64,000 bases of DNA from Streptomyces sp. SID12488 (GTDB lineage Bacteria; Actinomycetota; Actinomycetes; Streptomycetales; Streptomycetaceae): contig NZ_JAAGLT010000020.1 of assembly GCF_010548275.1 (NCBI RefSeq), positions 62,001-126,000 of the forward strand, read 5' to 3'. The position numbers were made by a program, and so were the translations under genes. The number at the start of each line of letters is the position of its first letter. Within the stretch, counting starts at the first letter, position 1. Below the pieces are notes generated by a model, which was not told the DNA's origin, did no database searches, and worked only from the letters and a program-made list of their open reading frames with translations. This document shows positions 1-7,646 of the stretch, piece by piece.

Positions 1-625
1 ACTCCAGCGCAGCGGCGTGGGTGAGCCGGCTGTCGCCCGCCTCGCGGGTCGCACCGGGGAGGTGGAACCAGTTCGGCTGATGCAGCGCGGAGGCGTTCAG
101 GAAGAGGAACAATCGCTGCTCGGGAGGCAGTTCGGACACCGTCTTCTCGGCGCGTGCCACCTGCGCCTCGAAGGAGGTCGGGGAGGCCACCGAGAACTCC
201 GGCTCCCAGTGGCTCTCCTGGAAGAACCCGGGCAGTACGTCGCCCAGGGCGCCCTGCTTGTTGAAGAAGCCGACGCCACCGACGCACACCGTGCGGTAGC
301 CGTGCGCGGCCAGGCCGGACACGAGGTCCGGGGTGTCGAAGACGTACGTCCCCTCCGCTGTCGTCTCGCTGCCCGCGAACCGGGCCGCGAACAAGCGCCG
401 ATGCGGCCCCGGAGCCGCCGGTGTGGGCAGGAAGCCCGCGAACATCGCCTGGTGGGAGGCGTAGGTGAAACTCCCTGGCGCGTGCCGCTTCTCCCAGGTG
501 CCGCCCGGCAGGTGCGCGGCCAGGTTGGGCAGCCGTCCGGCGGCGGCGAGTTCGACGGCCACGTCGTGACGGAGGGTGTCCAGGGTGAGCAGCAGCAGAT
601 CGTCGCGGCCCACCACCTGGTTCAT
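1..625 (-). CDS. STM4013/SEN3800-type metallo-hydrolase (3' part beyond window edge)
   Basis: The reverse frame is open from the ATG at 625 to the window edge, so about 208 N-terminal residues are visible and the C-terminus is missing. The start MNQVVGRDDLLLLTLDTLRHD has the Asp and Thr of alkaline-phosphatase/sulfatase-fold metalloenzymes (DxDT-like), followed by SFTYASHQAMFAGFLP and later FLNASALHQPNW. This matches the STM4013/SEN3800 hydrolase family as I remember it. It follows the STM4014-like gene by 31 bases on the same strand, and the usual partners (two radical SAM proteins, STM4011 and STM4012 types) would be expected beyond the left edge. The substrate of the family is unknown to me. 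Family call fairly sure, function open. Confidence 0.8.
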   Translation of the reverse strand, partial: MNQVVGRDDLLLLTLDTLRHDVAVELAAAGRLPNLAAHLPGGTWEKRHAPGSFTYASHQAMFAGFLPTPAAPGPHRRLFAARFAGSETTAEGTYVFDTPDLVSGLAAHGYRTVCVGGVGFFNKQGALGDVLPGFFQESHWEPEFSVASPTSFEAQVARAEKTVSELPPEQRLFLFLNASALHQPNWFHLPGATREAGDSRLTHAAALE

Positions 626-656
626 GTCCGGCCCGGCGGCCGGGGCGGGAAGGGGC

Positions 657-1874
657 TCAGACGGTGGCATGTGTGTTCCTCGGCAACTCGTGCGGTCGTA
701 CGGGTGGTGCGAGTGATGTGGGTGGGGCGGCTGATGCGGCCGGACGCCGTGTCGCGGGCAGGCCGCCGGGGGTGAAGGAGACGGCCGCGGCGACCTGGGC
801 GGCGTACGTGTCCAGGCCCTCCGCCCCGCTGCCGGGGAGGCCGGTGAGGCGGGGGAGCAGGTCGCCGAACGCGTTGACCTCGCCGACGGCGAAACGGCGC
901 CAACCGACGGCCGGCAGCAGATCGACACCGACACACAGAGTGCCGGGGAAGCAGGCCGCGGCCCGCTCACTCGTTTCGAGGGCCGCGGCCCACCGGTCAC
1001 CGGCCAGCGCCCGCACGGCCGCCAGGTCGCCGCGCGCTCCGCCCAGATGCAGATTCGTCAGCGGGAAACGGCTCGTGCGGACCACAGCGTGGGTGGCCCG
1101 GCCGCCCACGACCACGATGCGCAGATCCGCCGACCGGCCGCCGAGCGACGCCTTCGGCAGCCACCGCTCGATGTGCAGCCCGTCCGGGGCGAGAGTGTCG
1201 ACGATCGCGGCGATCTCCCGCTCCTCGGTGTAGCGGCGAACACGCAGGGAGTTGTGGAGCCGGCCCTCCTCGGTCCGCTCCACGGACGTGGTCGCGCGGA
1301 TGCGGCCCGACGCGGTCGTCTCGATCGCCAGGACACCGGAGGCGGACGAACCGTGCGCGAGCTTGACGAAGACGCGCCGCAGGCCCGCCTCCTCCATGAG
1401 GCCCCGTACGTCCGCCCAGTCCCGCACCGGCGAGACGCCCCCGGAGGTCGGGGACGGTGGCACCGGCACACCCGCCCGGAGGAGCCGGTCGTGACACAGT
1501 CGTTTGTCGAACATCACGGCCAGATCCACCGTGTCGTCGAGCCGTCGCCCACCGCTCAGCGAGGTCACACACTCCAGGAACCGCCCGTACCAGCGCGCGG
1601 ACCCCTCCACCCGCGTCGGATCGTCCACATCGCGCAACAGGGCGTCCACCTCGGCGCTCTCCCCGGGAGAGTCGAGGCGGACGAGCTCGTCGTCGGCGAA
1701 GTGGTGTCCGCCCTCGCGCAGCACGTCGCCCCACTCGACCACCCGAGGCGTGCCGTGCCCGGCGGCCTCGGTGGCCGCGGCGAACAGACTCACCCGACGA
1801 TTGTCCCCGTTGGCGACCACCGCCCACCTCGGCCGGGCGCTCCCCGTCTCCGTGTACTGCATGCCGCTCCCCAT
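657..1874 (-). CDS. STM4014-type ATP-grasp-like protein
   Basis: A 405-residue protein, second of the three visible genes of an STM4011-4015-type operon. The fold looks like ATP-grasp: an N-terminal pre-ATP domain (WAVVANGDNRRVSLF), a central VFVKLAHGSSASGV segment resembling the ATP-binding lysine and flexible loop, and a late GEVNAFGDLLPR segment with the acidic and Asn metal ligands typical of the family. ATP-grasp enzymes join a carboxylate to an amine or thiol, but the substrate here is unknown. The last 35 residues are Pro/Ala-rich and look disordered. A second Met (MQYTETG) four codons in could be the true start. The upstream LRR gene ends 41 bases away, consistent with one transcript. 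Confidence 0.8.
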   Translation of the reverse strand: MGSGMQYTETGSARPRWAVVANGDNRRVSLFAAATEAAGHGTPRVVEWGDVLREGGHHFADDELVRLDSPGESAEVDALLRDVDDPTRVEGSARWYGRFLECVTSLSGGRRLDDTVDLAVMFDKRLCHDRLLRAGVPVPPSPTSGGVSPVRDWADVRGLMEEAGLRRVFVKLAHGSSASGVLAIETTASGRIRATTSVERTEEGRLHNSLRVRRYTEEREIAAIVDTLAPDGLHIERWLPKASLGGRSADLRIVVVGGRATHAVVRTSRFPLTNLHLGGARGDLAAVRALAGDRWAAALETSERAAACFPGTLCVGVDLLPAVGWRRFAVGEVNAFGDLLPRLTGLPGSGAEGLDTYAAQVAAAVSFTPGGLPATRRPAASAAPPTSLAPPVRPHELPRNTHATV

Positions 1875-1915
1875 CCCCCTGCGTGCCTCGGTGTCCTCGT
1901 CCGGACGCCGGTGTG

Positions 1916-2884
1916 CTACTCGCCCACCGAGACGAAACGCCAGACAGTGCCGTCGTCCTCCTCGTCCGAGTCGGCGTCTTCGGGATCCGCGTCGACCTCC
2001 ACACCGGCGGGCTCCAGCATCTGGAGCAGCCGCGTGCGCAGCGCCTCACTGAGGTAGTTGTGGTGCAGGTCGAGCTTCTTCAGATGCGTCAACGGCTGAC
2101 CGGTCAGCAGCGCCGTCGCACCGTCGTCGGTGAGCACGCCCATCGACACGTCGAGCACCTCCAGTCGCGCCACCACCGGCGCGGACGCGAGTGCCGTACA
2201 GATGGCGTCCTGGATCTCGCTGTTGCGCAGGGCGAGCCGTTTGAGGTTCGGCAGCCTGGTGCCGGCGAAGAAGGGCTCCAGGTCGGCCACGTCGGCATCG
2301 CCGCCGTACTCGGACGTGCCCAGCCACAGGTCGAGTTCGACGAGGGCGGGCAGATCGCTGCCCGCGATGCCGCGCACCACCTCGACGGGCATGCCGCCGG
2401 TCTCCACGGTCAGTTTGCGCAGCCGCTCGTGACGGACGGCGGGGAAGACCAGCTCGTTGCCCCCGCGGACTCCGAACTCCTCCAGGTCGGGAAAGGCTGT
2501 CAGGAGGGGAGCGACATCACCCTGGTTGATCCAGGAGATCTCGCACTCCTCCGACAGGATGTCGGCCAGGAACAGCCCGCGCAGGGAGGGCAGTCGGTCG
2601 CCGGCCGCCACCAGCGCCCCGATCACACTGTCGGGGGCGTTGTCGTACACATCGCTCCACGCGCCGACGATCAGCGCGCGGACCTGCTTGGTGTCAACGA
2701 CCTCCAGGAAGCGGGCGAAGGCCTCCTCCCACTGCTCCTTGGCATCGTAGGAGTCCACAGCGATGCGCCAGGCGACGGACTCGGGCGACGGAAGGGCGGA
2801 CATGTCCGCCGGGGTGTCACCGGCGTCGGGAAAGGTGAAGGCCGGGAGGCCGTGGAGTTCCCCGAGGTGGCTGCCGAGTGTCAT
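1916..2884 (-). CDS. STM4015-type leucine-rich-repeat protein
   Basis: A 322-residue protein. From about residue 100 it shows irregular leucine-rich repeats (LPSLRGLFLADI, LPALVELDLWLG, LPNLKRLALRNS, LTHLKKLDLHHN), the pattern of the STM4015 family. LRR proteins normally bind other proteins, so a recognition or scaffold role for the operon products is an inference. The C-terminal 25 residues are very acidic (EVDADPEDADSDEEDD). The ATG at 2884 (MTLGSHLGELHG) is chosen because conserved sequence begins there; the open frame upstream is low-complexity readthrough. It is the first gene of the operon and is preceded at 2971-2993 by a DNA-damage-like promoter. Confidence 0.82.
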   Translation of the reverse strand: MTLGSHLGELHGLPAFTFPDAGDTPADMSALPSPESVAWRIAVDSYDAKEQWEEAFARFLEVVDTKQVRALIVGAWSDVYDNAPDSVIGALVAAGDRLPSLRGLFLADILSEECEISWINQGDVAPLLTAFPDLEEFGVRGGNELVFPAVRHERLRKLTVETGGMPVEVVRGIAGSDLPALVELDLWLGTSEYGGDADVADLEPFFAGTRLPNLKRLALRNSEIQDAICTALASAPVVARLEVLDVSMGVLTDDGATALLTGQPLTHLKKLDLHHNYLSEALRTRLLQMLEPAGVEVDADPEDADSDEEDDGTVWRFVSVGE

Positions 2885-2970
2885 GCGTGCCTGCTCCCTG
2901 ATGCTGAGACCGGTGGATCGGCTGTCGTGCTGCTCGTCCTGGCGCGCGCCGATCGCATCCAGGTAATGGA

Positions 2971-2993
2971 GTTCTACCAAGCCGCACTGACAA
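2971..2993 (-). promoter_or_regulatory. PafBC/RecA-NDp-like promoter for the STM4015-4013 operon
   Basis: Read on the minus strand this is TTGTCAGTG, 8 bases, TAGAAC. It matches the actinobacterial RecA-independent DNA-damage promoter pattern tTGTCRgtg-N8-TAnnnT in all but the last base. It lies 87 bases upstream of the STM4015-like start codon. Activity is inferred from pattern only. Confidence 0.5.
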
Positions 2994-3098
2994 CGCCGCG
3001 AACAGGGGCCTCCCAGGCGGCCCAAGGGCCCTTCGGCGCGCCGCGGCTGACCACCCGCCAGCACGGCCACGACGGCCCGGACCGGGCGCGAGGACCGA

Positions 3099-3121
3099 TT
3101 GTCAGTGCCCGCCTCTACGGT
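3099..3121 (+). promoter_or_regulatory. PafBC/RecA-NDp-like promoter for the gene at 3164
   Basis: TTGTCAGTG, 8 bases, TACGGT: a full match to the tTGTCRgtg-N8-TAnnnT promoter that PafBC activates after DNA damage in actinobacteria. The -10 element ends 42 bases before the ATG at 3164. It sits back to back with the similar element at 2971-2993, so both units may be co-induced. Confidence 0.6.
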
Positions 3122-3163
3122 CGTTCCATGGCACTTGGCGTGCCGCGAACGGGAGGGAGACCC

Positions 3164-3490
3164 ATGTACCGGCAAGGAGATGTTCTGATCGTGGCGCTGG
3201 CCGAGGGCGCGGTGCCGGAGTACGCGGTCGACGCCGCGTCCGAACCGCGTGACGGCCGCGGCAGACTCGTCCTGGCCCTCGGTGAGGTCACCGGACACGC
3301 CCATGCGGTGGCCGGTCCGGGACGCCTGATCCGGGAGGCCGGGGTGTTCGGCCCGATGCTGCTGCATGTGCCCGAGGGCGCGCGTGTCGTGCACGAGGAG
3401 CACGCGGCGATCCCGCTCCCGAAGGGCTGGTACCGGGTGATCCGGCAGCGGGAGTACATCCCGGGTTCGGTGCGCGTCGTCGCCGACTGA
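3164..3490 (+). CDS. conserved protein of unknown function, 108 aa
   Basis: I do not recognise a named family. The ATG at 3164 is preceded by a strong GGGAGGGAGA ribosome-binding site; the longer open frame upstream is a shadow. The small soluble protein has a His-containing motif EVTGHAHAV near residues 43-51, a second HEEHA around 78-82, and an IPLPKGWYRVIRQREY segment, giving a mainly beta pattern. The paired His motifs could bind metal or a nucleotide, but this is a guess. It precedes the DUF6745 gene by about 80 bases on the same strand and stands behind a DNA-damage-type promoter. Confidence 0.75.
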   Translation: MYRQGDVLIVALAEGAVPEYAVDAASEPRDGRGRLVLALGEVTGHAHAVAGPGRLIREAGVFGPMLLHVPEGARVVHEEHAAIPLPKGWYRVIRQREYIPGSVRVVAD

Positions 3491-3573
3491 CAGCACCGGG
3501 GCACACGGGACGCGAAGGACCGGGCGGCACGGGGATGTGGCCCGGCACAGCACCACTGGGGAGAGGAACGGCG

Positions 3574-4602
3574 TTGAAGGATCAGGCCAGTTGGCGGGCG
3601 GCGGCGGCAGCGACGGGGCCGGGGGACCGGGCGGCGGCCGAGGAAGGCGTCCGACTCGCCTACCGGCGCGCGGGACTGCCGGAACCCGACCGCATCCTGT
3701 GGGCACGCTCGCCCCGCGAGGCGGTGCGGATGCTCATGACGGCCACTCAACCGGACGGTTCTGCACTGGGCCCTCTCGGCGCGGGTGTCCGCGATGCCGT
3801 GCTGGGCGCGCCCTGGGCCGCCGAACGGGCCCTGCTGCACGCGCGGTTGGGGCCGGAGCGGTGGAGCGGGCACTGGCGGGCCACGGGAGCGAGCCTGTGG
3901 GAGTCGACCCGCACCCTGGTCGACCGGGTGCGGGCGGGAATCGTCGAGGAACTCGCCGCCGACCGTCGGGAGGAGTCACAGGTCCGCCTGCTGCTTCTGG
4001 ACGCCGCGCTGGGGCAGCACGATGCGGCCTGGCTGTGCGCGTTCGAGTCCGGCGGCGACAGTGCCCTGGCGGGCCTCGCCGCGGTGGCGCGCGACGCGGG
4101 CTGGTGGTGGCCCTACGAGAGGACGGCGATCGTCAGCGAACGCCCCCTGACCCTGCACCGCGACGAAGCGGGCCGTCTGGACCGCGGCGACGGACCGGCG
4201 CTCGGCTACGCGGACGGGTTCGAGCTGTACGCCTGGCGCGGTATGCCCGTGCCACGGGACTTCCTGGACGAGCTGACCGCGCTGACCCCGGAGCGGATCC
4301 GTGCCGAGGAGAACGCCGAGCTCCGCCGGGTGATGCTGGAGTACTACGGCTACGACCGGTACCTGGACGAGTCCGGCGCGAAACCCGTCCACCGTGACGA
4401 GACAGGCGTGCTGTGGCGGGTCGAACTCGTCGGCGACGAGGACGTGGTCATGGTCGAGGTCGTCAACTCCACACCGGAACCGGACGGTACGAGCCGCACG
4501 TACTGGCTGAGGGTGCCGCCGACGACCCGCACGGCCCGTGAGGGAGTTGCCTGGACGTTCGGTATAGGAGCGGACGTGTACGAGCCGTTGCGGCAGACAT
4601 GA
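3574..4602 (+). CDS. DUF6745 domain-containing protein
   Basis: About 342 residues. The C-terminal third carries the signature I associate with DUF6745: LHRDEAGRLDRGDGPALGY, then DGFELYAWRGMPVP and a GYDRYL region, ending in repeated short beta elements. The function of DUF6745 is not known. The TTG at 3574 is preferred because GAGAGG lies 7 bases upstream; an ATG at 3535 in the same frame would add 13 non-descript residues. The N-terminal half is alpha-helical and Ala-rich. It is probably co-transcribed with the small gene at 3164; together with the neighbouring LRR gene this looks like a conserved actinobacterial neighbourhood. Confidence 0.75.
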   Translation: MKDQASWRAAAAATGPGDRAAAEEGVRLAYRRAGLPEPDRILWARSPREAVRMLMTATQPDGSALGPLGAGVRDAVLGAPWAAERALLHARLGPERWSGHWRATGASLWESTRTLVDRVRAGIVEELAADRREESQVRLLLLDAALGQHDAAWLCAFESGGDSALAGLAAVARDAGWWWPYERTAIVSERPLTLHRDEAGRLDRGDGPALGYADGFELYAWRGMPVPRDFLDELTALTPERIRAEENAELRRVMLEYYGYDRYLDESGAKPVHRDETGVLWRVELVGDEDVVMVEVVNSTPEPDGTSRTYWLRVPPTTRTAREGVAWTFGIGADVYEPLRQT

Positions 4603-4641
4603 CCCGGGCCGATGCCCACCGAGGGCGTCGACCCGCTGGTC

Positions 4642-5370
4642 CTAGGCCTGTTCCAGCTTCTTGATCTGGGCGGAGACCAGTTCCCCCGGTACCTCGGCGG
4701 AAGAGCCGGTGCCGCTCACGGTGTAGAACAGGACGACCGTGGCGCCGCTGCGCACGACGACCAAGGCGTCCGAGGAGTCGTCCTGGGTGTGCAGATCGAA
4801 GGCGACGGCGTCGTCGCCCGCGTCGGGCGCGGTGCCCGCCTTGGCGGTGGTACGGGCGGGTACGCCGCCCTCGTAGGCGGTGCACTTCTCAAGGGCGGTA
4901 CGCAGGCCGTCGAGGATGCCCTCGGCGCCCGGCCGGTCGTAGGCCATCAGTCCGATGGTGGTGGCGGAGCCGGCCGACGAACCGGCGGTGGCGTAGGCGA
5001 GGAGGCCTAGGAAGTGCTTCGGGGCCGGGTCGGGGGAGGCGGTCCGCATGTTCTCCAGCGGCTGACAGGCGGCGGGCCGGGCGGTGCCACCGCCGGCGGG
5101 CTTCGCGGGGAAGTCGGTGATCTGGAAGCCGTCCACCTCGGTGCCGGACAGCGCCGCGGACTTCAACTGAGCGGCGCCGAGCGGGTCGGCGGGCGCCTCG
5201 GAGGTCGGCGCGGGCGACGACGCCGACGTGTCCGCGGGCCCGGAAACGGACGGTGATTCGGACGGGGAGACCTTCGCATCGGAACCGCCGTCACTGCCGC
5301 CGCCCCCGCATCCGGCCACCAGAACGGCTGTGGACAGGAAGGCCGCCAACTTGACCTGTCTGATGCGCAC
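4642..5370 (-). CDS. putative secreted lipoprotein
   Basis: A 242-residue protein. The GTG at 5370 is chosen because AGGAG stands 7 bases upstream and a lipoprotein signal follows at once: RIRQVK, a hydrophobic stretch, then LVAGC as lipobox with the lipidated Cys near residue 20. A Gly/Ser/Pro-rich linker of about 50 residues tethers a small globular domain (from ADPLGAAQLKSAALSG to the end) with two Cys, the kind of sensor-like domain common in Streptomyces lipoproteins. It would sit on the outer face of the membrane. No specific function can be read. It is convergent with the DUF6745 gene and downstream of PaaX on the same strand. Confidence 0.75.
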   Translation of the reverse strand: MRIRQVKLAAFLSTAVLVAGCGGGGSDGGSDAKVSPSESPSVSGPADTSASSPAPTSEAPADPLGAAQLKSAALSGTEVDGFQITDFPAKPAGGGTARPAACQPLENMRTASPDPAPKHFLGLLAYATAGSSAGSATTIGLMAYDRPGAEGILDGLRTALEKCTAYEGGVPARTTAKAGTAPDAGDDAVAFDLHTQDDSSDALVVVRSGATVVLFYTVSGTGSSAEVPGELVSAQIKKLEQA

Positions 5371-5484
5371 TTGATGACTCCTGAGCTCGATTCCGGTCGA
5401 GTGGATCATCATTGCGTCATGTGTACGGCCATGGGATGGTTTTACCGACACGTGACCTTTGTGCGGGACCTGTCGTCGCTCGCG

Positions 5485-6399
5485 TCAGGGCACCTGTACC
5501 GGTGTGGTCTCCAGGAGTTCGGTGGCCATCCGGCGGGCGGGGGCCTCGGTCTGTTCCGCGATGCGGTGGAAGGTCGCCTGGGCCGAGCGGGCCGGCCAGT
5601 CGGGGGGCAGGTGGCCGGCGGGGAGCCGTGGGTCCGTGCGGATGGTGTCCAGCCATTCGCTGATCACGCGCAGCCGGACACCGAGCGGGTCGTCGGAACC
5701 GGTACCGGGCCAGGTGGACCAGCGCCTGTCGAAGTCCGCGTACCGGGCGCCGACGCTGCCCAGGTCCCAGGTGTCACGGATCATCAGGCCGATGTCGGTG
5801 GCCTCGTCCGCCGAGGCATGGAAGATCTTGACGTGGGCGGCCAGGCCGAGCTCCGAGACGAGCGGGGAGGCGTCGACATCGCCGGGCGCGATCCACAGGC
5901 CGCTGTACAGGGCGCCGAAGCCCGACCAGGTGAGCCGGGAGCGCAGATCGTGCCGCTGGCGCTGCCAGGACTCGGGCAGCGAGAAGCCGAGCAGTGTCCA
6001 GGAGCCGTCCCAGTCCTCGTTGACGGCATCGGTCTGCCAGAGGCGTCGCCTGCCGTCCCAGAGGATCTGTTCCGTCTGGGCGGTCAGGCCGAAGTACATC
6101 CTGCGTCCCTGGCGCTGGCGCCGCAGCAGACCCCGGTTGACCATGCGGGTGAGGGTGGACCTGGCGGCGTGTTCCCCGACTCCGGCGCGGGCGAGTACGT
6201 CGATGACGCTGCCCGAGTACACATGGCCGAGTTCCTCCTCCAGTACGTAGCTGCCGAACAGGGCGAACATGAGTGACTGGGGGCGCGGCTGCGGTCCGGC
6301 GGGGGTCTCCTCCGCGGCCTGGGTGATCTCGTCGTGCACGTCGGAAAGGGTACGGCCGCCCGATGGTTCCCCGACGTCAGGGGGCACGGGCGGGATCAC
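5485..6399 (-). CDS. PaaX-family transcriptional regulator
   Basis: A 304-residue protein. The N-terminal PaaX winged-helix domain (about 38-110: LMFALFGSYVLEEE, then GVGEHAARSTLTRMVNRGLL, then the wing GRRMYFGLT) is followed by a central domain starting DGSWTLLGFSLPESW and a PaaX C-terminal domain (about 200-285) with WPARSAQATFHRIAEQTEAPA. Characterised PaaX proteins repress phenylacetate degradation and are released by aryl-CoA thioesters. No paa genes are visible here. The gene is divergent from the SsuA-like importer and may control it; a motif in the shared promoter recurs at the CoA-ligase promoter at 54.6 kb, which would fit a CoA-thioester-sensing regulator. Confidence 0.88.
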   Translation of the reverse strand: MIPPVPPDVGEPSGGRTLSDVHDEITQAAEETPAGPQPRPQSLMFALFGSYVLEEELGHVYSGSVIDVLARAGVGEHAARSTLTRMVNRGLLRRQRQGRRMYFGLTAQTEQILWDGRRRLWQTDAVNEDWDGSWTLLGFSLPESWQRQRHDLRSRLTWSGFGALYSGLWIAPGDVDASPLVSELGLAAHVKIFHASADEATDIGLMIRDTWDLGSVGARYADFDRRWSTWPGTGSDDPLGVRLRVISEWLDTIRTDPRLPAGHLPPDWPARSAQATFHRIAEQTEAPARRMATELLETTPVQVP

Positions 6400-6542
6400 G
6401 GTGATGTCGGGCCGACGGGGCCACGGATTCGCATACGGGGCTGCACGGACGGAACTCCCTTTCGGCTGTGCCTCGTTGGCGGCGGCGGCCGTCGCTCGTC
6501 GAAGTTGTCGGGGCCTCTCTTGTCCTGAGTGCTGACATCGCG

Positions 6543-6571
6543 AACATAGGTGTGTACATTGCGGCCGTCAA
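6543..6571 (-). promoter_or_regulatory. sigma70-type promoter for the PaaX gene
   Basis: On the minus strand TTGACG (6571-6566), a 17-base spacer and TATGTT (6548-6543) form a near-consensus housekeeping promoter. It would give a leader of about 140 bases before the PaaX start at 6399. The -35 box overlaps the 18-base motif at 6568-6585, a sensible place for a repressor. Confidence 0.5.
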
Positions 6572-6585
6572 GAAAGTGCACAACA
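6568..6585 (+). promoter_or_regulatory. shared motif, copy A (PaaX/SsuA intergenic region)
   Basis: TCAAGAAAGTGCACAACA. Fifteen of 18 bases match 54601-54618 in the promoter region between the CoA ligase and the acyl-CoA dehydrogenase, with a 10-base identical core. Both copies lie in divergent intergenic regions. Candidate binding site of the adjacent PaaX protein or another shared regulator; inference. Confidence 0.4.
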
Positions 6586-6668
6586 TTGGGGTCACGCAGG
6601 TCCGCGCGACTCGTTCCGTCACCTCGGAGCGTTCACCCATCCAGCGTTGCTTCCGTCAGGAGAGGCCC

Positions 6669-7646
6669 ATGCAAAGGCGCATTCTCGGGCTTGCCGCAGT
6701 AGTGATCACGGTCGTCGGCGCGGCCGGATGCGGGTCGTCGGACCCGGCAGACAGTGGTTCGCCGTCCTCCGGCGGCACCAAGACCACGCAGGTCAAGGTC
6801 GGCATCATCCCCATCATCGATGTGGCCCCGCTCTATCTGGGCCAGAAAAAGGGGTTCTTCAGCAGCCGGGGCATCGAACTGGAGATGGTGAGCGCCCAGG
6901 GCGGCGCGGCGATCATCCCCGGTGTGGTGAGCGATCAGTTCCAGTTCGGGTTCAGCAACACCACGTCGCTGATGATCGCCCAGGTCAAGGGCGTACCGAT
7001 CAAGTCCGTGGTCAACGGCGCGGCCTCCAACGGCAAGGTCGGTGGCGACGTCACCGGTGTGGCCGTCAAGAAGGACAGCGCGATCAAGTCGGCCAAGGAT
7101 CTCGCCGGGCGCACGGTCGCCGTCAACACCCTGCAGAACATCGGGTCCACCACGGTGCGCGAGTCGGTCCGGCTGGCCGGCGGCGACCCGTCGAAGGTCA
7201 AGTTCGTCGAAATGCCGTTCGACCAGATGCCGGCCGCACTGGACGGCGGGCGGGTGGACGCCGCCTGGATGGGCGATCCCGCGATGACGATCGCCAAGGC
7301 GCAGGGCGCCCGCGTGGTGGCCTCGCCGTTCGCCGAGACGGACCCGAAGCTGACCGTGGCGACCTACTTCACCTCCACCCAGCTCGTGAAACAGAAGCCT
7401 GACCTGGTCAAGAAGTTCGCCGCCGCCATGAGCGAGTCGCTCCAGTACGCCACCGACCATCCGGACGAGGCACGCCAGATCCTCACCACGTACACCAAGC
7501 TCAGCGGCGATGTCCTGACCAAGGTCACGCTGCCCAACTGGCCGGCGGAGGTCGACATGGCCTCGCTGGAGAAGCTCGCCTCCCTCGGTGAGCAGGACGG
7601 ACTCTTCGACGGCAAGAAGCCCGACCTGAACGCCCTGTTCTCATGA
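6669..7646 (+). CDS. ABC importer substrate-binding lipoprotein, SsuA/TauA/NMT1-like
   Basis: A 325-residue protein with a lipoprotein signal (MQRRILGLAAVVITVVGAAGC, lipidated Cys near 21) and a Ser/Gly linker. The family core reads VKVGIIPIIDVAPLYLGQKKGFF, then GFSNTTSLMIAQVKGVPIK and DAAWMGDPAMTIAKAQGA, the pattern of the NMT1/THI5-like binding proteins used for sulfonates, nitrate, pyrimidine precursors or aromatic acids. The ATG at 6669 has an AGGAGAGG site upstream. It heads a tight four-gene importer operon; the stop overlaps the next start (ATGA). The substrate cannot be read, but the divergent PaaX regulator makes an aromatic or other CoA-activated acid plausible. Confidence 0.88.
   Translation: MQRRILGLAAVVITVVGAAGCGSSDPADSGSPSSGGTKTTQVKVGIIPIIDVAPLYLGQKKGFFSSRGIELEMVSAQGGAAIIPGVVSDQFQFGFSNTTSLMIAQVKGVPIKSVVNGAASNGKVGGDVTGVAVKKDSAIKSAKDLAGRTVAVNTLQNIGSTTVRESVRLAGGDPSKVKFVEMPFDQMPAALDGGRVDAAWMGDPAMTIAKAQGARVVASPFAETDPKLTVATYFTSTQLVKQKPDLVKKFAAAMSESLQYATDHPDEARQILTTYTKLSGDVLTKVTLPNWPAEVDMASLEKLASLGEQDGLFDGKKPDLNALFS

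Noticed and set aside
17..775. Plus-strand open frame of 252 codons at the left edge
   Set aside because: It is the antisense shadow of the STM4013-type hydrolase and the end of the STM4014-type gene; its translation is Arg/Gly-rich with no family features.
1457..3130. Long plus-strand frame running into the gene at 3164
   Set aside because: Only the last 108 codons look like protein and they have their own ribosome-binding site; the rest is antisense to the STM4014 and STM4015 genes.
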